DNA of 64,000 nt from Shewanella hanedai (GCF_007197645.1 NZ_VKGK01000015.1:59873-123872); one strand, 5' to 3'. Counted from the stretch's first letter, positions 1 to 10,012 are shown. Translations and numbers: made by a program. Notes: generated by a model from the letters alone, not told the origin.

Positions 1-100
1 CAGGACCTTTGCTTAGACATGTTGCTAATGAAATAGACTCATCTTGTTGGTTTTGTAGAGTGAACGATGGAGCTTGCTCACCTGAGATTAATGTTTTCAT
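1..100 (-). CDS. bcp: Peroxiredoxin, Bcp-like (5' part only; gene runs off the window)
   Basis: Reading the minus strand from the ATG at 98-100 gives an open frame of about 33 residues that leaves the window. It begins MKTLISGEQAPSFTLQNQ, the usual N-terminus of thioredoxin-fold peroxiredoxins of the Bcp/PrxQ group, which reduce hydroperoxides in the cytoplasm. The catalytic cysteines would lie beyond the window edge, so the active site cannot be checked. It follows gcvR on the same strand after 12 bases and is probably cotranscribed with it. The assignment rests on this short fragment and on the gcvR-bcp neighbourhood as recalled for Shewanella and related bacteria. Confidence 0.65.
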   Translation of the reverse strand, partial: MKTLISGEQAPSFTLQNQQDESISLATCLSKGP

Positions 101-112
101 TTATTTTCCTAA

Positions 113-652
113 CTAGGCAGTGGTAATTTCGCGCATACGTTCAATGGTGCAATCGAGGGACATCTCTTGTGCGAGTTCATTAATGCTAATCTCGAGTTTT
201 TCGAGTTCAACTTTTTCAGGCACATTGATGGTCAAAAATACAGCTTGAGTTGGCTCTCCGTTGCTGTCTTCTTCGGCGTGGGATCTCACCGCTGCAAGAT
301 CTAATGAACGGTCAGCGAGAAATTGAGTTATTTTTCTCATTGTGCCACGTTGATCTTTACCATTGAAAGTCACTTCAAGGCGAGAAGCGTAATGCAGTGC
401 AGTGTGCTTAGAGGTGCGTTTCATCACGGTCATCAGCTCAAGTTCAACACTCAGAGTTGGCAGTGTTGACTCCATTTTGGTAATGGAAGCCCAAGAGCCC
501 GCAAGCATCATAATAAAAGTGAACTCATTGCCAAATAAAGCCATTCGACTGTCGACGATATCGCAGTCACATTCACTTGCAAGTCTTGCAAATTTACTGA
601 CAATTCCTGGGCGGTCAGATCCCATAGCAGTAACAACAAGATGGTTGGACAT
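113..652 (-). CDS. gcvR: Glycine cleavage system transcriptional repressor GcvR
   Basis: This 179-residue protein has two tandem ACT domains (about residues 4-75 and 92-170). The first opens with VVTAMGSDRPGIVSKF and the second with VTFNGKDQRGTMRKIT, both ligand-binding ACT signatures. In enterobacteria GcvR binds GcvA and blocks activation of the glycine cleavage operon when glycine is scarce; it does not bind DNA itself. The length matches the family. The ATG at 652 follows a clear AAGGAG ribosome site. It is divergent from dapA and upstream of bcp. No gcvA or gcvTHP gene lies in the window, so its target is inferred from the family. Confidence 0.9.
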   Translation of the reverse strand: MSNHLVVTAMGSDRPGIVSKFARLASECDCDIVDSRMALFGNEFTFIMMLAGSWASITKMESTLPTLSVELELMTVMKRTSKHTALHYASRLEVTFNGKDQRGTMRKITQFLADRSLDLAAVRSHAEEDSNGEPTQAVFLTINVPEKVELEKLEISINELAQEMSLDCTIERMREITTA

Positions 653-875
653 GAATTCTCCTTATTTAATCTAAACGTATATATACTCTGTACGTTTTTT
701 AGTGGCGTAATGCTACCACAAGTTACTTAATATGCGATCTTTGTCTGTTATATGGACGTTGAAAATGAATACTATTCATAATGAAAACGTTTTAACGTTA
801 GAGAAGTACTGAAGTGCTTGTTTTTAGTGCTTAGCATCAGTACCATAGCCAGTCCTGAATTCTGGGGAAAGTCAC

Positions 876-1760
876 ATGATAAATGGAAGCATCGTAGCCT
901 TAATCACACCAATGAATAGTGATGGCTCAGTAGATTACAAAAGTCTTGAACAGTTAGTTGAGTTCCATGTAACTGAAGGTACTGACGCCATTGTTGCGGT
1001 TGGTACCACTGGTGAGTCTGCCACTCTGCCAATTCCAGAGCATATTGAAGTCGTATCGCATACGGTTAGATTTGCTGCCGGTCGATTACCGGTGATCGGC
1101 GGTAACGGCGGTAATGCGACAGCAGAAGCCATTGAGTTAACTAAAGCGCAATCAAAGCTTGGCGTCGCAGCCATGTTAGGTGTTACGCCTTATTACAATA
1201 AACCGAGTCCTAAAGGCATTATTGCTCATTATAAAGCGGTTGCGGCCAGTACTGATATCCCGCAAATTCTTTATAATGTTCCGGGACGAACCGCTGTTGA
1301 TATGTTGCCTGAGACCATCGCTGAATTGGTCAACGTTCCTAATATCATTGGCGTAAAGGAAGCGACTGGTGATTTGAGTCGTGTGAAGCGCTTACGTGAA
1401 TTATGTGGCGATGACTTCTTACTTTATAGCGGTGATGATGCCACTGCCAGAGAGTTTTTGTCTCTTGGCGGTAATGGTGTTATCTCGGTTGCTAATAATA
1501 TCGTCCCAAGACAGTTTAAGATCATGTGCGATGCAGCAGCATCGGGTGACATGAAAACAGCTATCGAAGCTGAAAATGTGATCAAAGGGCTTTTCACCGC
1601 ACTATTTTGTGAAGCAAATCCTATTCCTGTGAAATGGGCTGCTTACCGTATGGGCTTGATAAGCCAAGAAGAGATTAGATTACCTTTAACGGAACTTTCT
1701 ACTGAGTTCCATGGTCTGTTATTAGATGCAATGAGAAATGCCCGAATAGAGGTTAATTAA
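876..1760 (+). CDS. dapA: 4-hydroxy-tetrahydrodipicolinate synthase
   Basis: DapA condenses pyruvate with aspartate semialdehyde, the first committed step towards lysine and meso-diaminopimelate for peptidoglycan. The 294-residue TIM-barrel sequence shows the GTTGESATL substrate loop near residues 43-51, the YYNKPS motif near residue 106, the catalytic tyrosine in YNVPGRT, and the Schiff-base lysine in GVKEATGD (about residue 161). The length is normal. It starts three bases before bamC ends its spacing: only 3 bases separate the dapA stop from the bamC start, so the two form an operon, as in many gammaproteobacteria. The 223-base gap to the divergent gcvR must hold both promoters. Confidence 0.97.
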   Translation: MINGSIVALITPMNSDGSVDYKSLEQLVEFHVTEGTDAIVAVGTTGESATLPIPEHIEVVSHTVRFAAGRLPVIGGNGGNATAEAIELTKAQSKLGVAAMLGVTPYYNKPSPKGIIAHYKAVAASTDIPQILYNVPGRTAVDMLPETIAELVNVPNIIGVKEATGDLSRVKRLRELCGDDFLLYSGDDATAREFLSLGGNGVISVANNIVPRQFKIMCDAAASGDMKTAIEAENVIKGLFTALFCEANPIPVKWAAYRMGLISQEEIRLPLTELSTEFHGLLLDAMRNARIEVN

Positions 1761-1763
1761 TAG

Positions 1764-2879
1764 ATGTTAAAGAAAGTGACTCCCTTAATTTTGATCGCAG
1801 CAGTTACAGCTTGTAGCTCGCCAGTTGATCGAAGACAAGCTAATGATGGCGATGCCTACATTAACGCCGAGATAGAACCAGCACTGATCATTCCTGATGG
1901 TTTAATTACACCCGTTTACAGTAAAGAGTATCAAATCCCTCAGTTTGGTTCTAAAAGTGATGTGGAATTGGTCGGTAAAAGGTTAGATATTCGTCCGCCA
2001 TTACAAGTTTTACCTATGGCTGAAGGAACTCGGGTCGAAGAGGGCAGTGACAATATTAAAATCGTTGTCGAGTCTATCGATAATAACATTGATCTGAAGC
2101 AAGAGCTTTTTGACGTATTAAAATCTTACTTGTCGAGTAAATCAATCGCCATTATGAGCGAAGATTACGAGAAAGGGATCATCGAAACCGATTGGCTAGA
2201 AAGTAAAGAAGTCATCGATTCAAACCTATGGGGTAGCGACGAGATATATCTTCTTCGTCAACGTTATCAGTTCCATGTAGATGTTCGTCCCCATGGTCGT
2301 AGCGGTAATATCTCTATCGATTTGATCGATCATGCTGAGAGCTTCAATGGCGAAGCACAAGATATTATTTTAAGTGGTGAAGATAAACGTCGTTACACCA
2401 TTGATATGCTCAATAATGCCGTAGCGTACATGAGTATTAAACGTGCTCAGTCGATTAAAGCTAAGCGTATTAAAGAGAGTCTAGGTATTTATGTTTCCGT
2501 GGTTAAAGGCACGGGTCCAGATGTTGAAGGCGATGATGTCGTTCAATCATATTGGCTTGCTGATGCACCATTTAAACGTACGTGGGAACGTCTACGTATT
2601 GTTTTACCTGAGCTAGGATTTGAAATCATTGATATGGATATTGGCAAAGGCCTTTATTACGTCAATGTTAATGATGATTCAGGTTTCTGGAGCTCTTTGT
2701 GGAACGAGAAGGATCTGCCTATCAAGGAAGGTTCATATCGTCTACAGCTAAAAGATACTGATGACACAACAGAGATCTATCTGCATGATGCTCAAGACAT
2801 ACCGTTAGATAATGCTGTGGTTGAAGCTGTCTATGAAGGTTTGGCTGAGTTGATGAAAGAGGACCGAAAGGTTCGTTAA
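1764..2879 (+). CDS. bamC: Outer-membrane assembly lipoprotein BamC (NlpB)
   Basis: This 371-residue lipoprotein is an accessory part of the BAM complex, which inserts beta-barrel proteins into the outer membrane. The N-terminus has a lipoprotein signal peptide ending in a lipobox TACS, with Cys17 as the lipidated residue. The segment after it, with IPDGL and the IRPPLQVLP stretch near residue 75, matches the conserved unstructured N-terminal lasso of BamC that contacts BamD. Two helix-grip domains follow. It lies 3 bases after dapA and before a strong terminator, so it ends that operon. The dapA-bamC order strongly supports the call. Confidence 0.92.
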   Translation: MLKKVTPLILIAAVTACSSPVDRRQANDGDAYINAEIEPALIIPDGLITPVYSKEYQIPQFGSKSDVELVGKRLDIRPPLQVLPMAEGTRVEEGSDNIKIVVESIDNNIDLKQELFDVLKSYLSSKSIAIMSEDYEKGIIETDWLESKEVIDSNLWGSDEIYLLRQRYQFHVDVRPHGRSGNISIDLIDHAESFNGEAQDIILSGEDKRRYTIDMLNNAVAYMSIKRAQSIKAKRIKESLGIYVSVVKGTGPDVEGDDVVQSYWLADAPFKRTWERLRIVLPELGFEIIDMDIGKGLYYVNVNDDSGFWSSLWNEKDLPIKEGSYRLQLKDTDDTTEIYLHDAQDIPLDNAVVEAVYEGLAELMKEDRKVR

Positions 2880-2901
2880 TTGACTTAACATCTTTGAGTA
2901 T

Positions 2902-2928
2902 AAAAGGAGGCATTTTGCCTCCTTTTTT
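2902..2928 (+). terminator. Rho-independent terminator after dapA-bamC
   Basis: The sequence AAAAGGAGG, a seven-base loop, then CCTCC followed by six T residues forms a GC-rich hairpin with a U-tract 22 bases past the bamC stop codon. It marks the end of the dapA-bamC operon. Confidence 0.85.
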
Positions 2929-3086
2929 GTGCCCAAATTTTGATGAATAACAACATGTTAATATTGTGTGTATTTTGTAAGCAATGGTAAAATCTCTTGA
3001 TGAAATATACTCGGTAGGTAAACTGTATGACATAAAGTATGCACCATTGGATTATGGGCTGTGTAATACAAACTTACGGAATATTA

Positions 3087-4172
3087 ATGAAAAAAATAAT
3101 AATAACGTTAATCCTTCTTACTCTTGCCTTTTTGGCATATCAAAAAACTTATCTCAATACTGACAAAGCGGTACAAAAATCAAGGCCAATCGCCAATGTT
3201 GTTGTGGCTAAAGCCGAGATACAGGCCATAAGGGATGAAGTTGAAGCGTTAGGCACCACGAAAGCGAATGAATCGATCACTGTGACACCTAAGGTGACAG
3301 AGGTGGTAACACAAATTCATTTTGATGATGGTGATGTGGTTGAAAAAGAACGTTTATTGGTTCAACTGCAAGATAGCGAACAAGTTGCACGAGTGACCGC
3401 TGCAAAAGTGCGAGTCAGTGAGCATCGACGTGAGCTAGACAGAATACGTGCGTTGGTCACTAGCCAAACCATTGCAGAGTTAGAGCGTGATAGGTTACAA
3501 ACCTTAATTGACACTGCAAAAGCTGAGCTTGCTCAAGCCAGTTCAGCACTCAAAGATAGAGCCATCAAAGCGCCATTTCAAGGACGGCTGGGCTTACGTC
3601 AGATAAGTGTCGGCAGTTTAGTTTCACCAGGTACAGTGATTACAACCTTAGATGATATCTCTGTTATCAAACTTGATTTTTCTATTCCTGAACGTTTTCT
3701 TACGTCACTTGCCATTGGTAAAAATGTTGAGGCCACTGCAATGGCTTTCCCCGATCAACTTTTTAATGGCAAAGTGATCTCAATTGATAGCCGAGTAAAC
3801 CCAGTAACACGAGCTGTGATTGTGCGCGCTGAAATTCCAAATTCAAAGCATAGACTGCTGCCGGGCATGTTAATGAAGGTTAAGTTGATCAAAGAGAGCA
3901 GAGATGCACTTATTTTACCTGAGTCAGCCATTATCCCTACGCAAGACAGACACTACGTTTACTTAATTGACGGTGACAACCAAGTGGTTAAAAAGCAAGT
4001 TCAACTTGGGTTACGTAAACGGGGTTGGGTAGAAGTATTAGACGGGGTTGTTGCGGGTGAACAAGTGGTGATCCGCGGAATATTAAAAGTGAGACCCGGT
4101 GATAAGGTTAAAGTCCAATTTAGTGAAAACTTTAGTTTTCTAGAAAACGCTAAGGCTGGGCCAACTGTATGA
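3087..4172 (+). CDS. RND efflux periplasmic adaptor (membrane fusion protein)
   Basis: This protein of about 361 residues begins with a hydrophobic signal/anchor (MKKIIITLILLTLAFLAY). It then has the standard adaptor layout: a lipoyl half-motif near residues 75-105 (VTEVVTQIHFDDGDVVEKE), a short helical hairpin, the returning lipoyl half with IKAPFQGRLGLRQISVGSLV, a beta-barrel domain and a membrane-proximal domain with LPESAII. It links the inner-membrane pump to an outer-membrane channel. An in-frame ATG 48 bases upstream exists, but the ATG at 3087 gives a proper signal sequence and follows ACGGA. It overlaps the pump gene by four bases (ATGA), so translation is coupled. No outer-membrane channel gene is nearby, so a shared TolC is likely. 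Confidence 0.88.
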   Translation: MKKIIITLILLTLAFLAYQKTYLNTDKAVQKSRPIANVVVAKAEIQAIRDEVEALGTTKANESITVTPKVTEVVTQIHFDDGDVVEKERLLVQLQDSEQVARVTAAKVRVSEHRRELDRIRALVTSQTIAELERDRLQTLIDTAKAELAQASSALKDRAIKAPFQGRLGLRQISVGSLVSPGTVITTLDDISVIKLDFSIPERFLTSLAIGKNVEATAMAFPDQLFNGKVISIDSRVNPVTRAVIVRAEIPNSKHRLLPGMLMKVKLIKESRDALILPESAIIPTQDRHYVYLIDGDNQVVKKQVQLGLRKRGWVEVLDGVVAGEQVVIRGILKVRPGDKVKVQFSENFSFLENAKAGPTV

Positions 4173-7100
4173 TATTGACTGATCTGTCGGTAAAGCGACC
4201 GGTATTTGCTTCTGTTATTAGCATACTGTTAATTGTATTTGGCCTGGTTGCCTTCGATAAACTTCCCTTAAGAGAATACCCCAATATCGATCCGCCTGTT
4301 GTGTCGATACAAACTAACTATCGTGGTGCTAGCGCATCGGTAGTGGAAAGTCGGATCACACAGCTTGTTGAAGATAGGATAAGTGGCGTTGAAGGAATAC
4401 GTCACATTAACTCATCGAGCAGTGATGGTCGCTCAACAGTCACATTAGAGTTTGATGTTGGCAGAGACATCGAAGCTGCGGCGAATGATGTTAGAGACCG
4501 CGTCTCTGGCTTACTCAATAATTTACCTGAAGAAGCTGAGCCACCTGAGGTGCAAAAAGCCAATGGTGGTGATGAAGTGATCATGTGGCTGAACTTAGTT
4601 TCAGACCAGATGACCACTCTGCAACTAACTGATTATGCAAGGCGTTACTTAACCGACCGTTTATCAGTGATTGACGGAGTCGCCAATATTCGCATTGGTG
4701 GTGGTAAAGTGTATGCCATGCGTGTCTGGATAGATCGACAAGCGTTAGCTGCGCGGAAATTGACGGTTGCAGACGTTGAGCGAGTATTACGCTCTGAAAA
4801 TGTCGAGTTACCAGCAGGCTCAGTTGAATCAAAAGAGCGACATTTCACCGTTCGAGTTGAACGCAGTTTTCGTAATCCCGATGACTTTGCCAATCTCGTA
4901 CTAAGCGAAGGTGAGGATGGGTATCTGATTAAGCTTGGTGATGTGGCTAAAGTCAGTATTGGATCAGAAGAGGATCGGATCACCTTTAGAGGCAACCGTG
5001 AGGCCATGATTGGTCTCGGGATCTCAAAGCAATCTACTGCTAATACGCTAGAGGTGGCAAGGGCTGCTAATGCCTTAGTTGATATTATCAATCCAACACT
5101 ACCAGCGGGGATGGAGATTAAACGCTCCTACGACAGTTCAATCTTTATTGAAGCCTCGGTGAAAGAGGTGTATCAAACCCTATTTATTGCCATGACACTG
5201 GTGATTATCGTTATCTATCTTTTTCTTGGCAGTGTGCGCGCCATGCTCATTCCAGCGATCACTGTGCCAGTGTCACTGATGGCCACGTTCATTGTGTTGT
5301 ATGCCTTAGGTTATACGATTAACTTGTTGACACTACTCGCAATGATATTAGCCATCGGCATGGTGGTTGATGATGCGATTGTGGTACTTGAAAATATACA
5401 TAGGCGTATTGAAGAGGGAGACTCTCCTCTTAAAGCTGCTTACTTGGGTTCCAGAGAGGTGGCGTTTGCTGTTGTCGCAACTACCCTCGTGCTCGTGGCG
5501 GTATTTATGCCGATCACGTTTCTTGAAGGCGATTTAGGTAAATTATTTAAAGAGTTTGCCGTAGCCATGAGCGCCGCCGTTATTTTCTCAAGTATCGTGG
5601 CACTGACGTTAAGCCCGATGATGTGCTCAAAATTGCTTAAACCTGCAGGAGACGATCCTTGGCTAGTGCGCAAAGTGGATGCTGGAATGAGCTTTGTGAC
5701 GGCGCAATACAAACGCTTGCTGACGAGAGCAATGTCTCATCCTTATCTTATTGGTTCATTTGTGGTGATTGCGTTGGGGTGCAGTGCTCTACTGCTCAAA
5801 GAGGTGCCACAAGAGTTTGCACCCAAAGAGGATAGGGGATCTATGTTCCTTATTGTTAATGGTCCGCAAGGGGCCAGTTTTGAATACATAGAATCCTATA
5901 TGGATGAGATTGAAAACCGATTGATGCCCTTGGTGGAAGCGGGAGAGATAAAACGCTTATTGATCCGTGCGCCAAGGGGGTTTGGTAGAATCGCTAACTT
6001 CTCTAATGGCATGGCGATTATTGTACTTGAAGATTGGTCTGTAAGAAGAAGTGCAGCTGAAATTACTGGGGATATACGTGGCAGGCTGGCCGATTTAGCT
6101 GGCGTGAGAGCTTTTCCTGTCATGAGGCAGGCATTTGGACGTGGCGTCGGTAAACCTGTTCAATTTGTGCTTGGCGGTCCAAGTTATGAAGAGCTTGCCA
6201 AGTGGCGTGACATTATTATTGAAAAAGCCAAAGATAACCCTAACTTGATTGGCTTAGATCATGATTATAAAGAAACAAAACCTCAACTTAGGGTTGTGAT
6301 CGATAAAGATAGAGCGGCCGATCTTGGCGTATCAATATCCCATATCGGGCGTACACTTGAGACGATGCTTGGCTCCCGTCTCGTCACCACGTTTATGCGT
6401 GATGGTGAAGAGTATGATGTGATCATTGAAGGGAACCGTGAAAATCAGAATACAGCTACGGATCTTGAAAATATTTATGTGCGCTCTGACAGAAGTCAGG
6501 CTTTGATCCCACTGTCTAATTTAGTACATGTGGAGGAGTTTGCCGATGCCAGTCAGCTTAACCGATACAATAGAATGCGCGCGATCACACTCGAAGCGAA
6601 CTTAGCCGACGGATACAGTTTAGGCGAGGCACTGACTTATCTTAATGATCTCTCGGCGACTTATCTCCCTGCTGAGGCTGTGATCAGTTATAAGGGGCAA
6701 TCACTGGATTACCAAGAGTCGGGGAGTTCGATGTACTTTGTCTTTGTGCTTGCGCTTGGCATTGTATTCTTGGTATTAGCGGCGCAATTTGAGAGTTATG
6801 TTCATCCGATAGTGATCATGTTGACTGTGCCGTTGGCAACCCTTGGCGCATTATTGGGTTTGTGGGTAACTGGGCAAAGTTTGAATATTTACAGCCAGAT
6901 AGGGATTATTATGCTGGTGGGCTTGGCGGCGAAAAACGGGATCTTAATCGTGGAGTTTGCTAATCAACTTAGAGATAAGGGGGTTGAGTTTGAGCAAGCG
7001 ATCATTCAGGCTTCATCTCAACGCCTAAGACCTATTTTGATGACAGGCATTACCACGGCAGCTGGTGCAATACCGCTGGTGTTAGCCCAAGGTGCAGGTG

Positions 7101-7261
7101 CTGAAACCCGCTTTGTTATCGGGGTGGTTGTGCTTTCAGGCATCGTATTGGCGACGTTTTTTACCATATTTATTATCCCTGTTGCCTATGCTACGTTTGC
7201 CCGTCATTCGGGATCACCCGACGCGGTTGCTCAGGCGTTAGAAAAGGAGCTAAACAAGTAG
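4169..7261 (+). CDS. RND multidrug efflux transporter, HAE1 family permease
   Basis: This 1030-residue proton-driven inner-membrane pump has the duplicated RND layout: TM1 at the extreme N-terminus, a periplasmic porter domain to about residue 335, TM2-6, a second porter domain, then TM8-12. The proton-relay pair Asp401-Asp402 is intact in GMVVDDAIVVLENIHRR of TM4. The late motif GLAAKNGILIVEFANQLRD is typical of AcrB/MexF/VexH-like hydrophobe pumps rather than heavy-metal pumps. It overlaps its adaptor by ATGA and is followed by a terminator. The substrate cannot be told from sequence, and no regulator gene is adjacent. Confidence 0.93.
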   Translation: MILTDLSVKRPVFASVISILLIVFGLVAFDKLPLREYPNIDPPVVSIQTNYRGASASVVESRITQLVEDRISGVEGIRHINSSSSDGRSTVTLEFDVGRDIEAAANDVRDRVSGLLNNLPEEAEPPEVQKANGGDEVIMWLNLVSDQMTTLQLTDYARRYLTDRLSVIDGVANIRIGGGKVYAMRVWIDRQALAARKLTVADVERVLRSENVELPAGSVESKERHFTVRVERSFRNPDDFANLVLSEGEDGYLIKLGDVAKVSIGSEEDRITFRGNREAMIGLGISKQSTANTLEVARAANALVDIINPTLPAGMEIKRSYDSSIFIEASVKEVYQTLFIAMTLVIIVIYLFLGSVRAMLIPAITVPVSLMATFIVLYALGYTINLLTLLAMILAIGMVVDDAIVVLENIHRRIEEGDSPLKAAYLGSREVAFAVVATTLVLVAVFMPITFLEGDLGKLFKEFAVAMSAAVIFSSIVALTLSPMMCSKLLKPAGDDPWLVRKVDAGMSFVTAQYKRLLTRAMSHPYLIGSFVVIALGCSALLLKEVPQEFAPKEDRGSMFLIVNGPQGASFEYIESYMDEIENRLMPLVEAGEIKRLLIRAPRGFGRIANFSNGMAIIVLEDWSVRRSAAEITGDIRGRLADLAGVRAFPVMRQAFGRGVGKPVQFVLGGPSYEELAKWRDIIIEKAKDNPNLIGLDHDYKETKPQLRVVIDKDRAADLGVSISHIGRTLETMLGSRLVTTFMRDGEEYDVIIEGNRENQNTATDLENIYVRSDRSQALIPLSNLVHVEEFADASQLNRYNRMRAITLEANLADGYSLGEALTYLNDLSATYLPAEAVISYKGQSLDYQESGSSMYFVFVLALGIVFLVLAAQFESYVHPIVIMLTVPLATLGALLGLWVTGQSLNIYSQIGIIMLVGLAAKNGILIVEFANQLRDKGVEFEQAIIQASSQRLRPILMTGITTAAGAIPLVLAQGAGAETRFVIGVVVLSGIVLATFFTIFIIPVAYATFARHSGSPDAVAQALEKELNK

Positions 7262-7298
7262 GTTTAAAGTCGCGCGGGCAACCCTTTCTAAGTTAACT

Positions 7299-7355
7299 AA
7301 AGAGCAAAGACTGAACAGTATTTTTGTGTGGTCTCTGCTCTTTTGATTCTTTTTA
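7299..7355 (+). terminator. Probable terminator after the RND operon
   Basis: AAAGAGCA (7299-7306) pairs with TGCTCTTT (7336-7343). The stem extends inward through a run of further pairs with one mismatch, and the 3' side is followed by TTTTGATTCTTTTT. It lies 38 bases past the pump stop codon. Confidence 0.65.
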
Positions 7356-7501
7356 GCTTTAAACTACATGACTCTGTTCTATTTTATATACTGGGCTGGC
7401 TATTGAATGCTTAGCAGATAATGCTAATTTGTTAATAATTTACATATTTAATATGTTATTCTTCACATTATTCCATTTAATTTTAATTATTATAAAAATC
7501 T

Positions 7502-8680
7502 ATGACTCCTCCTATTGAGCAGGCTCCACTTACTCTCATCAAAAATGCCAATGTTTATACCCCTAAACCCCAAGGAATCATGTGCCTACTGATTGGTGGA
7601 GGTCAAATACTTTACATCGGCAAAGAGATCCCAGTTTTAAGTCATCATTTAGGAATAAATGAGGTTGATTTAGAAGGCAGAATGTTAGTGCCAGGTTTTA
7701 TTGATGGCCATGCACATATCTGTGGCGGCGGCGGGGAGTCAGGTTTTTCCACTCGAGTTCCTCCGGTGCCTTTGTCTGAATTTACCTTGGCAGGTGTTAC
7801 CACTGTTGTGGGGCTGCTAGGTACAGATGATCTCAGCCGCTCTACTGAGTCATTAGTTTCACAAGTATATGGGTTAAGAGAAGAAGGGCTTTCTGCCTAT
7901 TGTTATACCGGAGGCTACCATCTGCCGCCAACAACACTAACAGGCTCGGTAAAGTCAGATATTGTATATATTGAACCTGTTATTGGTGTAGGAGAGCTTG
8001 CCATTAGCGATCACCGCTCAAGTCAGCCTACTTTGAACGAGTTATTGAAAGTGGCTGCTGATGCGCATGTTGCAAGATTAATGACGAATAAAGCCGGTGT
8101 CTTGCATCTACATTTAGGTGATGGAGAGCGAGGGTTGTCGATGGTACGAGATGCTTTAACGGGATCAGAAATACCCGCTCGTACGTTTAATCCAACCCAT
8201 GTTAACCGTAAGAAAGACCTCTTTGAAGAGGCCTGTGAATTAGCGATACGCGGGTGTTGGATTGACGTGACTGCATTTGAAACTGGCGATGTTGGCTATG
8301 AGCCTGAAGCTGCGCTAACACGCTATATTGAAAGTGACTATCCACAAGATAAACTCACTATTAGTTCTGATGGTGGCGGTTGTTTACCTGACTTTGATTG
8401 TCATGGTCATCTCGTTAAATTAGATTTTGGTAAGTCTTCTTCGATGACAGATGTATTTAGAAAGTTGCTTTTGTCTGGTTATTCACCTGAGAAAGTATTG
8501 CCATTTTTCACCTCCAATGTTGCCCAGCTTTTACAGTTCACAAACAAAGGAATGCTTGCGCAAGGTATGGATGCGGATATAGTAGTATTTAATGATAACT
8601 TGTCAGTTAGCCATGTGATGGCAAAGGGAAATTGGCATATTTTTGAAACCATACTTTGCCGAAAGGGGATGTTTGAATAA
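7502..8680 (+). CDS. iadA: Isoaspartyl dipeptidase (beta-aspartyl peptidase)
   Basis: This 392-residue amidohydrolase cleaves beta-aspartyl dipeptides. In a cyanophycin locus its expected job is to split beta-Asp-Arg, released by cyanophycinase, into aspartate and arginine. The metal ligands His70 and His72 sit in GFIDGHAHICGGGGE, the HLHLGD and PTHVNR motifs supply later histidines, and SSDGGGCLPDFD carries the catalytic aspartate. Where E. coli IadA has a carboxylated lysine in its GVKCAISDH segment, this protein has VGELAISDH, with Glu165 at that place. No clear Shine-Dalgarno sequence precedes the ATG. It leads the genes iadA-cphB-cphA-cphA2-like, all on the same strand. Confidence 0.9.
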   Translation: MTPPIEQAPLTLIKNANVYTPKPQGIMCLLIGGGQILYIGKEIPVLSHHLGINEVDLEGRMLVPGFIDGHAHICGGGGESGFSTRVPPVPLSEFTLAGVTTVVGLLGTDDLSRSTESLVSQVYGLREEGLSAYCYTGGYHLPPTTLTGSVKSDIVYIEPVIGVGELAISDHRSSQPTLNELLKVAADAHVARLMTNKAGVLHLHLGDGERGLSMVRDALTGSEIPARTFNPTHVNRKKDLFEEACELAIRGCWIDVTAFETGDVGYEPEAALTRYIESDYPQDKLTISSDGGGCLPDFDCHGHLVKLDFGKSSSMTDVFRKLLLSGYSPEKVLPFFTSNVAQLLQFTNKGMLAQGMDADIVVFNDNLSVSHVMAKGNWHIFETILCRKGMFE

Positions 8681-8760
8681 CATTTAATTGTTGTTTTTAT
8701 AACCGTGACCAAGATAAAGGTTACCAATAACTATAAATATAAGTAGAGAACAATATAACT

Positions 8761-9582
8761 ATGTGTCCTTCCCCTACTAATCACGGTCATTCTCGAGGCT
8801 ATGTGATCCCGATCGGCGGTGCCGAAGAAAAAATAAATAATCCAGATATATTAAAAAAGTTTGTTGAATTATGTGGCGGAAAAGATGCCAATATCGTCAT
8901 TATTCCAACCGCGTCTAAGTTGGAAGATACTGGTGAGCGATATGAGAAATTGTTTGAAGAGTTGGGAGCTGGTTATACCTATTCACTTCCTATTACCAAA
9001 AGAACGGACGCGAAAAATGAAGATTTACTGCAACATTTGGAAGAGGCCACAGGTATCTTTATCACAGGTGGTAATCAGTTAAGATTATCAACCATCCTTG
9101 GAGGTACGCCTGTTGCACAAACAATACGCAGGCAAAATGCTCAGGGAACCCATGTTGCAGGGACTTCTGCTGGTGCTGCGATTATTTCTCAGCATATGAT
9201 TATTGGTGGCAGTACTGGGATAGTACCAACTGAAGACGGTGTGAATCTTGCGCCTGGATTAGGCTTAAACAACCAGTTAGTGATCGATCAACATTTTAAT
9301 CAAAGAAATCGATTATCTCGTTTGTTAAGTGCTGTGTCGTATAACCCTTTCTTGATAGGCATTGGTTTAGACGAAGATACTGCGGCTTTCATTAATGCAG
9401 ATAATGTTTTTGAAGTGGTTGGTAGTGGCTCTGTCACGGTCATTGATCCATCTGATTGTGATCATTCCTCTATGGCTGAAGCGAGAAGAGGCGATGCGAT
9501 CACCATCGTTAATTTGAAGTTGCATATCTTATCAGCAGGATCGCATTTTGATATCAATAATAAAGTGGCCAACTTAGATTAA
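8761..9582 (+). CDS. cphB: Cyanophycinase
   Basis: CphB is a serine exopeptidase of family S51 that removes beta-Asp-Arg dipeptides from cyanophycin. The 273-residue protein has the usual GYVIPIGGAEEK opening, the IFITGGNQLRL segment, and the nucleophile elbow GTSAGAAI with Ser136. The later stretch DQHFNQRNRLSRLL and IGIGLDEDTA are also family signatures. There is no signal peptide, so it acts in the cytoplasm on stored granules, unlike secreted cyanophycinases that scavenge external polymer. It lies 80 bases after iadA and upstream of cphA, so synthesis and breakdown genes sit together. Confidence 0.93.
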   Translation: MCPSPTNHGHSRGYVIPIGGAEEKINNPDILKKFVELCGGKDANIVIIPTASKLEDTGERYEKLFEELGAGYTYSLPITKRTDAKNEDLLQHLEEATGIFITGGNQLRLSTILGGTPVAQTIRRQNAQGTHVAGTSAGAAIISQHMIIGGSTGIVPTEDGVNLAPGLGLNNQLVIDQHFNQRNRLSRLLSAVSYNPFLIGIGLDEDTAAFINADNVFEVVGSGSVTVIDPSDCDHSSMAEARRGDAITIVNLKLHILSAGSHFDINNKVANLD

Positions 9583-10012
9583 TTCAATACTAAGGTAAGC
9601 TTTTAAATTGATTTATTAGCTTATCTTTATTTCTACTGTTTCTGAAATACCTTCACAAGTTAACCCTCAAATTTCTATTTATCTTATTTCAATAACAAAG
9701 TTTTAAACTCCTTTGAGGAACATTAGACTGATACAAGTTTTGAGTTTTGTTGCTGACAAACAGTATTTATGGTGCGTTACCTATAAGTGGCAACGTAAAG
9801 TAGTATTGCGTAACTTATTGATGTGGATAATCTTTTAATGCATACTAATGTGTGGTTAATTAGTTGTTTGCAAATCCAATTTTCTGCGCTAATTTAGTTA
9901 TCTAACAATAAAACACTGACCCTCCAAAATGTATATTTTTACCATGATGGTTAGCGTGATTAAATCTTAGTGGGATAATTATCTGTCTCTTTTTTCTATG
10001 TAGGAAATAATA
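9583..10012 (+). other. 430-base intergenic region ahead of cphA
   Basis: No convincing gene was found on either strand. The stretch is AT-rich and separates the degradative genes iadA-cphB from cphA, so cphA very likely has its own promoter here. The only well-defined signal is the AGGAAA ribosome site just before the cphA ATG. No operator or attenuator could be assigned with confidence. Confidence 0.5.

Noticed and set aside
4402..6123. Several minus-strand open frames across the RND pump gene
   Set aside because: They are antisense shadows of a well-conserved coding sequence and show no family resemblance.
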